From Liolophura sinensis (Eukaryota > Mollusca > Polyplacophora > Chitonida > Chitonidae): 64,000 nt of DNA. The position numbers and the translations under genes are program-made. Position 1 is the first letter of the stretch, and the number at the start of each line of letters is the position of its first letter. The notes beneath the pieces are model-generated. The model saw only the letters and a program-made list of their open reading frames with translations. It was not told where the DNA came from and ran no database searches. Positions 32,438-43,945 of this stretch are shown piece after piece. The stretch covers positions 13,900,017 through 13,964,016 of the forward strand of contig NC_088307.1 of assembly GCF_032854445.1 (NCBI RefSeq). The letters run 5' to 3'.

Positions 32438-33078
32438 AATGTCGTTCAGCGAATTAACATTATAAACTGTATAAATGCACACTCATGCATCCAATTATTG
32501 TTGTGAAGAATCCTAGAAGAATGAGAACCGAGGAATTTACAAATGATCAGATATGTGTGAATAGGGCTAAATTGTCTCACACAACCCACCTTTGTTTACT
32601 GAGAATTTCATTTTCCCCGAGTATTGTTATTTTAGATGTAAACGCATGACAGTCTGAGAGTTGTTCCCGTGTGAAAATTGGCATCATTGAAAATACCATT
32701 TCATTTTCAGACATTCCTTTAATGAAGTTAATTGGACTGTAACAAAGAATTGGATTTCCATGGACAATCAAGTATACTTGTCCTGTCAACGTAGCCAGCG
32801 GCACGTCTCTACACCGCTAGAGCACATTTGTTCTTGTACAGTGAAATTCGCTGTCAGTTGATTAGGGTACATTTTCCTATAGACAAACAGTTCTCTTCTG
32901 GCAGTAAATTCACAGCCACGCCTGCTTAGTTTTACATGCAAGGTGTAATAAAAGTACAACATCGTCTCAAGGATTTTTGTTTTTTTGTTTTTGTTTTTTG
33001 TTTTTCACTGCAAGTCCCACAAATATGCAATTGTAATCAGATGTGCAGCTGCATGGTGTAGAGTTACAGAGCTAAAAT

Positions 33079-33389
33079 GAGAGCCTCCTTGGCCGGGGTG
33101 GTTAGCGCGCCATCGCGGCGCAATGACACAGGAGCCACCAATGCGTTTGCTGTGAGTTCAAGTTCAGCTCATGCATGCTGGCTTCCTCTCCGGAAGAAAG
33201 GTCTTCCAGCAACCTGCGGATAGTCTTTGGTTTCCCCGGGCTCTGCCCGGTTTCCTCTCACCATACCACTGGCCGCAGTCGTATAAGTCAAATATTCTTG
33301 AGTACGGCTTAAAACACCAATCAAATAACGCTGGCCGCAGTCGTATAAGTGAAATATTCTTGAGTACGGCTTAAAACACCAATCAAATA
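33079..33389 (+). mobile_element. SINE family 1 copy with doubled tail, host of a second SINE
   Basis: Head GAGAGCCTCCTTGGCCGGGG. The 3' tail of about 60 bp (from CTGGCCGCAGTCGTATAAGT to ACACCAATCAAATAA) is present twice in tandem. Its target-site duplication ACAGAG(C/T)TAAAAT lies at 33066-33078 and, beyond the second SINE, at 33682-33694. Confidence 0.9.
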
Positions 33390-33400
33390 AATAAGTAAAT

Positions 33401-33666
33401 GTTTATTTATTTGATTTATTTGATTGATATTTTACGCCGTACTCAAGAATATTTCACTTATACAACGGCTGCCAGCATTTTGAAAACCTGCCAAAGCCTG
33501 GGAGAAACCCACGGCCATCCACATGTTGCTGAGAGGCCTTCCCAAGTACGGCCGGAGAGGGAGCCAGCAAGAGCTGGACATGAACTCACAGCGACCGCAT
33601 TGGTGACAGGCTACTGTGTCATTGTACCGTGCCTTCGTGCCAGCCACCTCCGCCATGGAGGCCCTC
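33401..33666 (-). mobile_element. SINE family 1 copy inserted in the A-rich tail of the preceding SINE
   Basis: Minus orientation, full length with the head GAGGGCCTCCATGGCGGAGG at the right. Flanked exactly by AATAAGTAAAT (11 bp) at 33390-33400 and 33667-33677, which is sequence of the first SINE's tail. Confidence 0.93.
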
Positions 33667-33694
33667 AATAAGTAAATAAACACAGAGTTAAAAT

Positions 33695-35214
33695 CGGTGT
33701 ACAAATCGATGGTATGTCAATTCCGTAAACCTATGCAGCATATTGTTCTCATATTCACAAAATTTGTTCATTTGTAAAGTATTCACAGTAGATCTCTTGG
33801 TATAAAAATGTGTGTATTTTATGGTGATTTGTTGAGTTTAAAAGTATTTAAGGCCTAAAATGAGCGAAACCTTTATAGGATTTGGCACTTCTGACAGACG
33901 AACCAACAATTTTAGAGGTATACGCCGAGCTAGTATAGCTATAAAATACTCAAATTGTAACTAAATCGTTAAAAAGTGTTTGATAGCATGAAGTGCTCAA
34001 GATGTCTGCCTAGATACACAACCAGCTACTTGTGCAGTATTGACATTTTGTTCTTCATATTACTCGGTGAAATCTCATTAAAATAATAAAGTATGATACG
34101 TTTTAGACAGCCTGAGAATCCTGCTCTCCATTGAAATATGTTTTAGCCAGTTGCTGGCTTGTCCTATAAACTGGTAAGCTGGTTCATGTGTCCATTGACT
34201 GATTGACTGATTTCCAAGTTGACCCGTTACTGGCTAACGAAATGATCCACCGATTGGCTTCTTGGTGGATTGGTTGGTTTATGTATCAACTGATGAATTG
34301 ATTTATTGATTAGGTTTTTGGATTTGGTACACCTATAGGCCTCTATACAATTTATACATGTAAATTATTATGAAAGGCACTCTTAGATATGTTAGACTAC
34401 ATTTCAGATATTCCAGATAGTCCAAGCATGATTTCATCTAAGGTTATTTTACTTAGGCAATAATTTGCGCAATCAGACTAGCTTAGAGACTTTGTATGCG
34501 ATCGGTCGTGCAAGATACGAATTCCTAAGGTTAATACATAGCCTTATTCGATTCGTCACTGACATCATACATAATAAAGGAAGAAATATCTGGATTTTTT
34601 TTATACATTCGTCTTGTCAGTATGTATGTTCCGCTTTTCTTTATAGCCGTTTACCTGATCGACTCCATACTTGCTTGCGTGTATATAGCAGAGGACGCAA
34701 AGCAGTGCAGTCTCAGGTATCAAAAAATTCCGTGTGAAAATTAGGCACTGATAACCTCACACACCTTTTGAACGTGTGCTGCCCTCAACATGCTGACTTT
34801 GTACACAAAACCTATACATTACCCCAATAGGGCTTGGTCTTTGATCCATAGGTGTGGAATATATGCTACACGACGTAGATAAATATCATTTATAGGTATG
34901 GACTTCCAACAGGCATTGGGTTAGTCGGCAGTAATGACAGGACCGGTCAGCGAAATAATCTGTTAATTTAGTAAAACTGATGATACAGTATGTGAAATGT
35001 ACATATATACACTTTGTAACCTTGCTCTATCGTCTCAGTGTTGAACGAGGCAGCAACAAGTAACGTTCTCAAAGGTATGACCAAATCCTAACGGTACCAT
35101 GCACATGATCACGTGCGGAAAGCGCTACATAATAACATAGTTCAAGATGACATATACAAACAAACCATGAAATGCGGACTTAAATTTCAGTGAATTTGTG
35201 AGCGAGTGAGTGAG
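33695..35214. other. Intergenic stretch without recognised feature
   Basis: AT-rich with no family-like ORF. A plus-strand ORF of 90 codons at 34465-34737 has no recognisable motif. Confidence 0.6.
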
Positions 35215-35522
35215 CCAGTGAGTGCTTGGGGTTTAACGTCGTGCTTAACAGTTTTTCAGTCATATGACGACGAAGGAATCCTTAGAGTGCGTGTGATGTG
35301 TCTCCTTGTTGCAGGGCGGATTTCCACCGCTCTTTTATCTAGTGCTGCTTCACTGAGACGTCTTATCGAAGGAAGTAAGCCGCCTTCATGCTGAACGCCA
35401 AGCGAGTAAGTTACAACTTCCTCTTCTAAGGTCATACGGGTTCTGCCCGGTTTCCACCCACCATAATGCTGGCCGCCGTCGTATAAGTGAAATATTCTTG
35501 AGTACGGCGTAAAACAACAATC

Positions 35523-35554
<32 letters not shown>

Positions 35555-35628
35555 AAGGTCATAGGTGTGACGACCCAGGATTGACCCTGGATCTACAGCC
35601 TCCCGAAGCGGACGCTCTATGAATGTGT
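35215..35628 (-). mobile_element. SINE family 2 copy interrupted by SINE family 1
   Basis: GGGGTTTAACGTCGTGCTTA tail at the left, CCAGGATTGACCCTGG box-B region and CGAAGCGGACGCTCT head at the right. A family 1 copy occupies 35437-35551. Confidence 0.8.
35437..35551 (+). mobile_element. SINE family 1 copy, 5'-truncated, with exact target-site duplication
   Basis: Starts within the body (CGGGTTCTGCCCGGTTTCCA) and ends in a poly-A of about 28. TCTAAGGTCATA (12 bp) flanks it at 35425-35436 and 35552-35563. Confidence 0.96.
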
Positions 35629-35856
35629 GAGCAACTCATTTTTAATATATGCAGTATAAGCTGAGTGCACTACAAGTCAACAGCCTTCAACTCCTTAAAG
35701 AGCAGGTATGATAACTGGCCATATCACGGATTGTGAGAGCGTGTGAACACTATATAATGGTGCTATGAACATCAGCTGTGTTGGTAAAGGTCTTTGTGTG
35801 ATTTTTGTTTAACCGTCCTAACATCGGGATACTTATCAACATCGTCGATAGGATCT

Positions 35857-36074
35857 GGGGCCGATTCCATCAAGCAATTTCTGACTTAAGTCAAAATTTA
35901 AAACTTTGTTAGAATTTTTAATTTTTGGTGTTGTAGGTTGAAAATTTGGACACATTTGTCTTACGATAACATTTATGAAGTGGGCAAAATTTTAATTTCT
36001 AAAACCGAACAATAATCTTTAAAAGCGTATTTCAAATTTCAACTTAAGTCCAAAATCTGTTTGTGGAACTGGCC
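35857..36074. mobile_element. GGGGCCGATTCC-type MITE, copy 1
   Basis: Starts GGGGCCGATTCCATCAAGCA and ends GTTTGTGGAACTGGCC, with imperfect inverted ends including TTTCTGACTTAAGTC and its inverse. Same length and internal order as 53171-53384. Confidence 0.75.
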
Positions 36075-36535
36075 ACTGGACATAGTTAAGCTACGGTATT
36101 TGAGCAGAGATTGTATTGAAAATGCTCTTGGTGTATGTACTTTTTGATAACAATCTTAGAATCATTAAACATAACCAGGACACTTTTGACCCTATCATCG
36201 GTCATGACAGGAACATTCGTTGTTAGGTTACTCCGTTTTAACACCAACTGCGTTGAAGAAAGCCTTGGTGTGCTTGTTATGGTTGACAATTTCCCATCGC
36301 CCGATCCACGGCCCCGTGATTGTCGTGTCGAACTGATCCTCTTCGTGTTTCTGAATGAAATGATAACAATAATTCACTGTAAACTAATAAGAGTTATAAC
36401 AGAATGGACGTTGTTTGGTTGAAAATTCTTTGAATAAAATTAAAGGCCTTCTATACCACTTCAAAAATTTGCAGAAATTTTAGGAAAAAAATTACATTTA
36501 CGGATTTCTTGAACGTAAGAAGTCTGTCAGATCTC

Positions 36536-39500
36536 TTATGAGACAGCCGTTTGGTCACTCTTGGTTTGAAATAAACTAATTGAGTTGCTTAGCACAAGCA
36601 ACCTGTTGACATCCCAAGATTGAGATGCAGAATGTGAAGCCGAATAAACCTGTTTGAAGTATTTCTTTTGCCAGACGTCTTTTCTGTCGACGGAGAAGAA
36701 CTTGGCCCAATCAGGTTTCAGTTCCGGGTCAGAGGCAGAGCGAAAATTGATTCCTTCTTGAATGTCGTAAAAGCCCCAGTTGGATGATGGCGACTGCCAT
36801 CTAAGGTCAACACTCCAACGAACGTCATTGGAAACATTCGGCAAACTGCGGTTAAACAAACTTTCTGTTTAAAATATATAAAGATCCCATAAGCTGACAC
36901 ATACAGAATGGTATTTTTTTAAACTGGCATTTGTAGACAGGAATTGTTGTGCGATCACAAGAAATCACAAATTGTGATGAGGACTTACCTCCGGTGAGGT
37001 GTTATGTTGTGGAACAGAAGAAACCCGCCATACTTAACCGGAACTGTGACGAGATCACGCGTCATGTCTACCCCTGAAATAGAGCAAGCGAACCCCGAAT
37101 ATGACAGGGGCAAATTTATTATTTTTGGATTTTCTCGATTGGTAATTCTTATCTCTCTCCTCGAGATAAATACGAACAGGTGAATAAAAAACACGAAATG
37201 CGATAGTTTGCATGTTAATCCTTTGACACACTTCTACAACATTACGCCCTACTTAATGTTTCCTCCCCGTTTTCCTTCGACCAAAATCCTAGCCGACGTC
37301 GTATAAAAGCAGAATAGTCTTGAGTACCAGTCAATAAATAAATACATGTGAATAATACAAATGAAGCTTAAATTATCAGGAGATGCTAAGCGTGTTTGAA
37401 TGCTCTAGCCAAACAGTTCTATAATCTGTTTCAGAATATTTTCGATGAGTTTACCTTTCGGAATCATGTATAACATGCTTGACTTCACAGAAGGCTTTTT
37501 CTGACTCTTCGGGTCATGTTCATAAATAAGCATTTGTGAAAACAGTTTACGTGTGGAACGCTATATACGGTTTCCTGCCTGGTTTCCTCTGCCAGATTTC
37601 CTCTGCCCAGTTTCCTCTGCCCAGTTTCCTTCCGTCATAATGCTGCCCGCTGTCGTATTAGTGAAATATTATTGAGTACCGCGTAAAACACCAAAGAAAT
37701 AAATAAATAAATGAATAAAGACCACTATATACAGTTAACTGCCTAAGTGTTTCTAAGTGTTAAGTTCACAAGGTGACAGTCGAATATGCACGTATCGTCT
37801 GCTTACCCAATTCCTTCTCCATATCTTCTTCCTCCAGCATCACGTACCAAGTGGGACCTTGACAACACGTGTGACGGGCGACCTTGCCCTCTCGGTGACC
37901 TCGACGAACGACCTTCAGAAGCATTTTATTCAACAACAATGAATCACGTGAAATCAATATTAGAAATATTAAATATAAATTAAAATATAAATATTACACA
38001 GTTACAACATTGCACTTCTTTGGATCCTCAGAAATACACACGTCACGAGTGAAGTCTGTAAATACAGAACGTATATACAGATAAACATAGAAATTTCTTC
38101 CAGTATAGATAAATATATGAAACGAACAAACTCTGACCATCCTCCTTAACTTATAAACCAAAACGACATCATATATTTATTTATTCATTTATTTGATTAG
38201 TGTTTTACCCCTTACTCAAGAATATTTCAATCATACGACGGCGGCCAGCGTTATATGGCGGAAGGAAACACGGCAGAGCCACCGGGAAACCCATGGCCAT
38301 CTGCAAGTTGCTGAAATACCTTTCCACGTACGACGACATCATATAAGTGAAATATTTGTGACTCTGGCGTGAAACACAAATCAAATAATAATAAAACAAA
38401 AACAATATTTTTTCGCTGTTTTGATTTGTACTGTATGCTCATCCAACTTGTCGAATAGGTTAAGAACAGAATCCCGTGGAAACGATTCATATAATTTTGA
38501 TTTAACTGAGTCACACATTTTCCATACAAATACACCTTTCTTTAGTCCCATATAGCGCAGGTAACCTAAAATGCTGACTGTTGAGCCTGACCACAATTCT
38601 TAATATTCTTTGAAAATATTCAGTTGGACATTATCAACAGCTATTGTCAACAGCTTTTGTCAACAACTATTCTTAGCAATTATTCTCAACAACTGTTCTC
38701 AACAACAACTCCCAACAGCTATATTCTTCAGAATTATTCATTATTTATTTTGATTGGTGTTTTACGTCTTACTCAAGGATATTTTACTTATACGACGGCG
38801 ACCAGCATTATGGTTGTAGGAAACCGGGCAGAGCTCGGGGGTAATACTTGACCATCCGCAATTATTCTTGACGGCTGTTGTCTGCTGATATGGAGCTTCG
38901 ATCGTCTGTTTCTGATGTTGTTAAACGCCTGGTTTGCACCATACACGATAACTTTGTTTTTTTTGTTTAAATTAAAAAATTTGAAAAAAAAAATAATCTG
39001 CACTATCTGCCTTGCAGTTGCTTTGAATATTGATTTTATAACCTTAACAGCGTAATGACCCAGGAGTCTCTCACCAATGCGGTCGTTGTGAGTTTAAGTC
39101 CAGCTCATGCTGGCTTCCTCTCCGGCCGTACGTGAGAAAGTCTTCCAGCAACCTGCGGATGGTCGTGGGTTTCTTCCGGGCTGTGCCCGGTTTCCACCCA
39201 CCATAATGCTGGCCGCCGTCGTATAAGTGAAATATTCTTAGGTACTGCGTAAAACACCAATCAAGATCATAACCTTAATGATTAACGGTCGATGACTGGC
39301 ATATAACTGTGAGGATAGTAGTGTAACAGGTTTACCTGCATACAGCCATTCTCCTCGGTCGTGTCCAGGAATGGTACCCAGGCTGTGGGGATCAGGTGGT
39401 AATAGCTGTCCGCACTGAAGTAAGCGCTGTCTGTAGCAACATATCATGTAACAGAATTATTAGCATGTGCAACGTTTTCCACAACATCTGGTACAATTTT

Positions 39501-42500
39501 TTACATGTGAAAAAACAAAAAACAAAAAAACAAAAACAAAAAAAAAAAAACGCAGAAGAAAATGTAATGCCTTACGTTAGCTAGGCATTACTATTTTTGA
39601 CGTGTTTGTTGGTCTATTGATTGGCTGGTTTTCTTTGTTGATTTGTTTCTCCATTTCTTTCTTTAGGCAGACAAGAACAGCGCGTAAAACTACATCTAAC
39701 GAGGGATAGCCATATACATATACATGAACTGATTCCCTTTTCTTCATCATTCTAGCAGTCCTGTTTGCCTGTTTATATCGTTGCTTAAGTAGAATAGATC
39801 GGTGGTATTAATGAGATGAACGTCGGATGATTTCATTTACCTTGATGCCAAGGGATGTTGACGGCCTCGCTATTTGGGGTTTTGGTTCTAAGGTTCCAGA
39901 CCGGATGTCCGGCTACGTCTGGACCAATCAGTTGTTCCATCACATTTAGAATCCTCTCGTTGGACCAGAGATTACAGAACGCCTGTGGCAAACACATGAC
40001 AGGAAGTAGTGTACTTTAAAGGTATACAAAGCATTCATTGAAGATCTTATAATTCTAAGCGTTGTATGAAATGAACAGTACTTAGAGTATTTGCTCTGTA
40101 GCTTGGTTTTTTTTTCGACACAACTGTAAAGCTGACTGGTATTTCTATGACTTCGTAAAATAAAATAAAAATATTTTTTACATGACATATCAACCAAAAC
40201 TAATCAAACATTGGAATAATTTACCTTTGGCATTTTCTGATGTTTAAACAGCAGAATGTTAGAACCTTGAAAATCCTTCTCCAATTCCGTCAGTCTTTGA
40301 AATAACCCAAATTCTTTATACCGATCTGTGAGAGAGATTCAAAACAGAATGTGTTGAATTTAACAGAAAGTCTCTTGTCTCAGTGATGCTGGATTGTATT
40401 TTTGTCATGAAGGTGTAAGTCTTACCATTAAAATGAACCTTCCTAAGATGAGTTATACTTTTAGCCCGGTAAACTGTTTTAAAGTTAAGACAAAGTCTGA
40501 CTTTCTACTGAAGACAACTTCGCCAGTGGCTGTTGGATCAATCCCTTCCCTAGGGTTATACATGCAAACTAGTACAGAATATAACTAGTACTGAACATTT
40601 TATGTCAAGCCTGTCACAACTTGATTGATAAAATTGCTGAAATGATACTCACCTTTGACCTTTCCGGCGCAGTACAATTTCTCCGCCAAATTATCAACCA
40701 TCATGTTAATAGCGTCACGACATGGTTGGAGTTCATCGGCCGTGAAGAAGTCCTCGACAACGACATAACCCTTGATGACAAAAATCAGTAAATCAGATTA
40801 AAGGGCACCTACTCTGACAATATGAATATGAGAGTTTGGAACCATTTGGGGGAATGATGTATTTATTTGTTTACTTGTTTATTTATGTACTTATTTATCT
40901 ATCTATTTATTTATTCATGTATATTTTTCTGCTGTTAAAGGAAAGTTTTTTGTAATAGTTTGTCTTTTGTTTTTTGTTTATTTGTAACTGTATGTATGTA
41001 TGTATGTATGTATGTATGTATGTATATATGTATGTATGTATGTATGTACGTATGCAGGTCTTGCGTCGTAATGAATCGTTTTAGCCATATGACCACGTGG
41101 AGTCATTAAGTGTGTGTAGACATACTGTGTCTTCTTCTGGCACGGGTGAGTCCATGCCGCCGCAGTGTTGGCGTCACTGAAGCAGCATGCCGAAGACACT
41201 AGGCATGACACTCCACCCAGACATATAATACTGACATCGTTCCAACAATTCATGTTTTCTTGCTCTAACTTTTCAGTGCTGAGTGTCAAGCGATCCGGGA
41301 TTTATCCCAGATCTCCGCACTTCGAGGCGGATGCTCTATCCATTAGGCTAAATATTTCATATGGACACCTTATATGGTAGCACGGTACACGATCTAAATG
41401 CTGGTTTCACTCATTTATCTAGAACATTCATTGCATCTTTCCAACATTATTGAAAACTACTGGCTCCTTCTCTTCGTGCGATTCCGTCTTAATTTTCAAA
41501 AATTTATTTTCTTAGTTCTTTGGTGGTTTATGCTCAGGTTTACGATAAACTTCGTTTGGGGATTAGGCCTTGCGATTATTGACCTGGAATGTCCATATTG
41601 ATTGATGACTTGACGTGTAGATTCAATGAATTTTCGGTTTTTGTTTGAGGAGTCTTCTGCAACGCAATGCAATTGGCTCAATGTCTCATACTGGAAAGGA
41701 ATCCCAGTCTGTCTGAAGTGACGGAAATGTCGCTGACAAGGCGACAGTACATTCTGTGTGTACTGAAGCGACGGAAACGTCGCTGACAAGAGTACAATAC
41801 ATCCTGTGTGTATTGAAGTGACGGAAACGTCGCTGGCAAGAGGACAATACATCCAGTGTTTACTGAAGTGATGGAAACGACGCTGAATAGGCGACTACAC
41901 ATTCTGTGTGTACTGAAACGTCGCTGACGAAGCCACAATACAGTCTTGTGTGTACTGAAGTGACGGAAACTCCGCTGAAAAGGCGACAATACATCCCGGG
42001 TGTGATGAAGTGACAGAAATGTCGCTGACAAGGCGACAGTACATTCGGTGTGTACTGACGTAACGGAAACGTCGCTGACAAGGCGACAATACATTCTCTG
42101 CATACTGAAGTGATCGAAACGTCGCTGACAAGAGGACAATACATCCTGTGTGTAATGAAGTGACGAAAACATCGCTCACGAGGCGACAATACATCCTGTG
42201 TTTACTGAAGTGATGGAAATGACGCTGACAAGGCGTTTACACATTCTCTGTCTACTGAAACGTCGCTGACGAAGCCACAGTACAGTCCTGCGTTTACTGA
42301 AGTGACGGAAACGCCGCTGACAAGGCGACAATACATCGTCTGTGTGCTAAAGCGATGGAAATGTCGCTGACGACAGTTCGACAATACAGCATTCATAAAA
42401 CACTTAAATCTCACCTCTTCAAAGAACTGCCTGATCTGGTTGTCGTTCAGTTGTCCAGGTTTCCGGGTTTTGGGCTGCGGAGGAATCATTATGAATGGAG

Positions 42501-42537
42501 CCGGGTTCCACGGCCTCGCACCACCGTTCTCCGCCAT
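36536..42537 (-). CDS. Phytanoyl-CoA dioxygenase (PhyH) family protein, 8 exons, 359 residues
   Basis: Predicted Fe(II)/2-oxoglutarate-dependent oxygenase of the PhyH family, which hydroxylates small or lipid-like substrates; the actual substrate cannot be read from sequence. Exons on the minus strand: 42537-42415, 40770-40653, 40325-40225, 39982-39841, 39430-39336, 37912-37807, 37073-36989, 36845-36536. All have AG/GT borders, phases agree, and the stop is TAA at 36538-36536. The family's opening strand GYVVVEDFF starts at residue 42. The iron-binding HxD lies in PWHQDSAYF (H160, D162) and is split by intron 4. The distal ligand is H255 in TPHRSLPNVSNDVR, with R266 eleven residues later as the expected 2-oxoglutarate contact, the same spacing as in the family. 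All catalytic residues are present, so it looks functional. The last 20 or so residues after DVNR are less certain, because a further intron there cannot be excluded. Confidence 0.9.
37251..37345 (+). mobile_element. SINE family 1 fragment, degenerate
   Basis: AATGTTTCCTCCCCGTTTTC, AGCCGACGTCGTATAAAAGC and (AAAT)n. Confidence 0.55.
37568..37720 (+). mobile_element. SINE family 1 copy, degenerate
   Basis: Triplicated TTTCCTCTGCCCAG followed by GTCGTATTAGTGAAATATTA and (AAAT)n. The body word is tandemly expanded. Confidence 0.75.
38170..38398 (-). mobile_element. SINE family 1 copy with an opposite-strand tail fragment
   Basis: Minus copy from TTGATTAGTGTTTTACCCCT to ACGTACGACGACATC. It is followed at 38338-38390 by a plus-oriented tail (ATATAAGTGAAATATTTGTG then CGTGAAACACAAATCAAAT). 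Confidence 0.75.
38741..38869 (-). mobile_element. SINE family 1 copy, 5'-truncated
   Basis: TTGATTGGTGTTTTACGTCT to TGACCATCCGC; AATTATTC occurs at both flanks. Confidence 0.8.
39048..39268 (+). mobile_element. SINE family 1 copy, 5'-truncated, with target-site duplication
   Basis: Starts at CAGCGTAATGACCCAGGAGT, just inside the tRNA head. ATAACCTTAA (10 bp) flanks it at 39038-39047 and 39269-39278. Confidence 0.93.
40987..41048. repeat. (TATG)n microsatellite at the tail of a SINE family 2 copy
   Basis: About 15 units. It sits at the 3' end of the minus-strand SINE next to it, so it is probably the expanded SINE tail. Confidence 0.9.
41049..41352 (-). mobile_element. SINE family 2 copy
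   Basis: Head at the right (CGAGGCGGATGCTCTATCCA), body GGGTGAGTCCATGCCGCCGC, tail at the left running into (TATG)n. Same order as the family 2 copy at 49013-49319. Confidence 0.8.
41704..42378. repeat. 50-bp minisatellite in intron 1 of the PhyH gene (about 13 copies)
   Basis: Unit TGTACTGAAGTGACGGAAAC, GTCGCTGACAAGGCGACAAT, ACATCCTGTG. Copies diverge by several bases and some carry deletions. The array ends 36 bp from the exon 1 donor at 42415. ORFs across it are read-through. Confidence 0.9.
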
Positions 42538-43700
42538 TTTGTTTTCTGACTTATATACGTTTGTAGTCTACATCTTGTCTCGTCTTGACCTCACAACATC
42601 CAGTTTTTTTTATATCTGGCTTATTTTACGTGACAACACATTAGTGAGGTGCTTATCTGTCCACCGACCTATATATTGTACCGCCTGTTCACAATAATTA
42701 GAGCATTTTCCTCACGCGTACCCACAAAAAAATATTCTGTTAATTTTAACCGAAAATCTGAAGTCTGAGTAATGTTTGAATTTATTCTTTTATTGCGGAA
42801 GATTATTCAGTTTATTGTCGGCTTGGGTCAATTCGATATACTCATCTGATTTATGCAGAAGTCACGCCCAGGTGAATACATTTTCAGTGGAGAAATTTCG
42901 AACACAAAAACTTATCACACGGCATAGCAGATTAACAGTATACAATCTGCCATAACAGGTAACATTTCATAAAATAAGATCCAACGATAATGTTCAAATG
43001 GCTATTCGTGATACGTGTATCTTATCTTTTCAGGACCGTTTAAGGACCTGGTACGGTAAGGCGGAGAATCGTCCCCAGAGTGGTACGATAAGAAAGTGCA
43101 AATTTCAAAATCCAAGCCCAGTACTGTAAATTTCCAAATCAGAAGTATAAAATTTGGTCGAATCACCCATAAAAGTTATGGGGTTATAAAAGAGATGGTT
43201 GCTTAGTAATAACTCGCCAAAATGTACCCTCGATCAAAAACGCCAATTTTTCGTTCAAACAAGGTACTGTGTCTTTAATTTACAGTATGAAGATCAACGC
43301 TAAACCGATGAATATCTTTCCTGAAACATTCATGCTTGTATTTCTGCGTGCTGTTAAAGTTTATTTCATTCATCTTCATATAAAATAAACTTCATAATAT
43401 GATCAGTTTTGTCATGTTTTTGGCAAGTTTAAAATTCGTATTTCGGCTGCAAGCTCTCAGGCATCCTTCGTAGTACAGTGAACTAACAAAGTCAGTGTGG
43501 AGGACAGCTTCCACCTCTTTTCAGAGCTCGCACCCTTGTGGTTCTTTATTTATCTTTGACAACATACTTTTTGTGTGAGTAAAGATATAGGCTGTCTTGC
43601 ATTAGATAACTGTTATCATGAATTAGAATGGATAATTGTTAAACTATGGTATTACGTAACGTGCGGAACTATAGCGAGATCATACGTGAATCATAATTGA

Positions 43701-43945
43701 TTTTTTTTTTGATTGGTGTTTTACGCCGTGCTGAAGAATATTTCACTTATACGACGGCAGCCAGCATTATGGTGGGTGGAAACCGGGGGGAAACCCACGA
43801 CCATCCGCAGGTAGCTGACAGACCTTCCCACGTACGGCCGGAGAGGAAGCCAGCATGAGCTCGACTTGAACTCACAGCCACCGTATTGGTGAGAGACTCT
43901 TGGATCATTACGCTGCGCTGGCGCGCTAACCAACTGAGCGAATCC
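43701..43945 (-). mobile_element. SINE family 1 copy, nearly full length
   Basis: GATTGGTGTTTTACGCCGTG to GCGCGCTAACCAACTGAGCG. TAATTGA occurs at both flanks (43694-43700 and 43946-43952). Confidence 0.9.

Noticed and set aside
34465..34737. Plus-strand ORF of 90 codons
   Set aside because: No recognisable domain and no supporting neighbours.
41496..42200. Minus-strand ORFs up to 164 codons with YCRLVSDVSVTS repeats
   Set aside because: Read-through of the 50-bp minisatellite inside PhyH intron 1.
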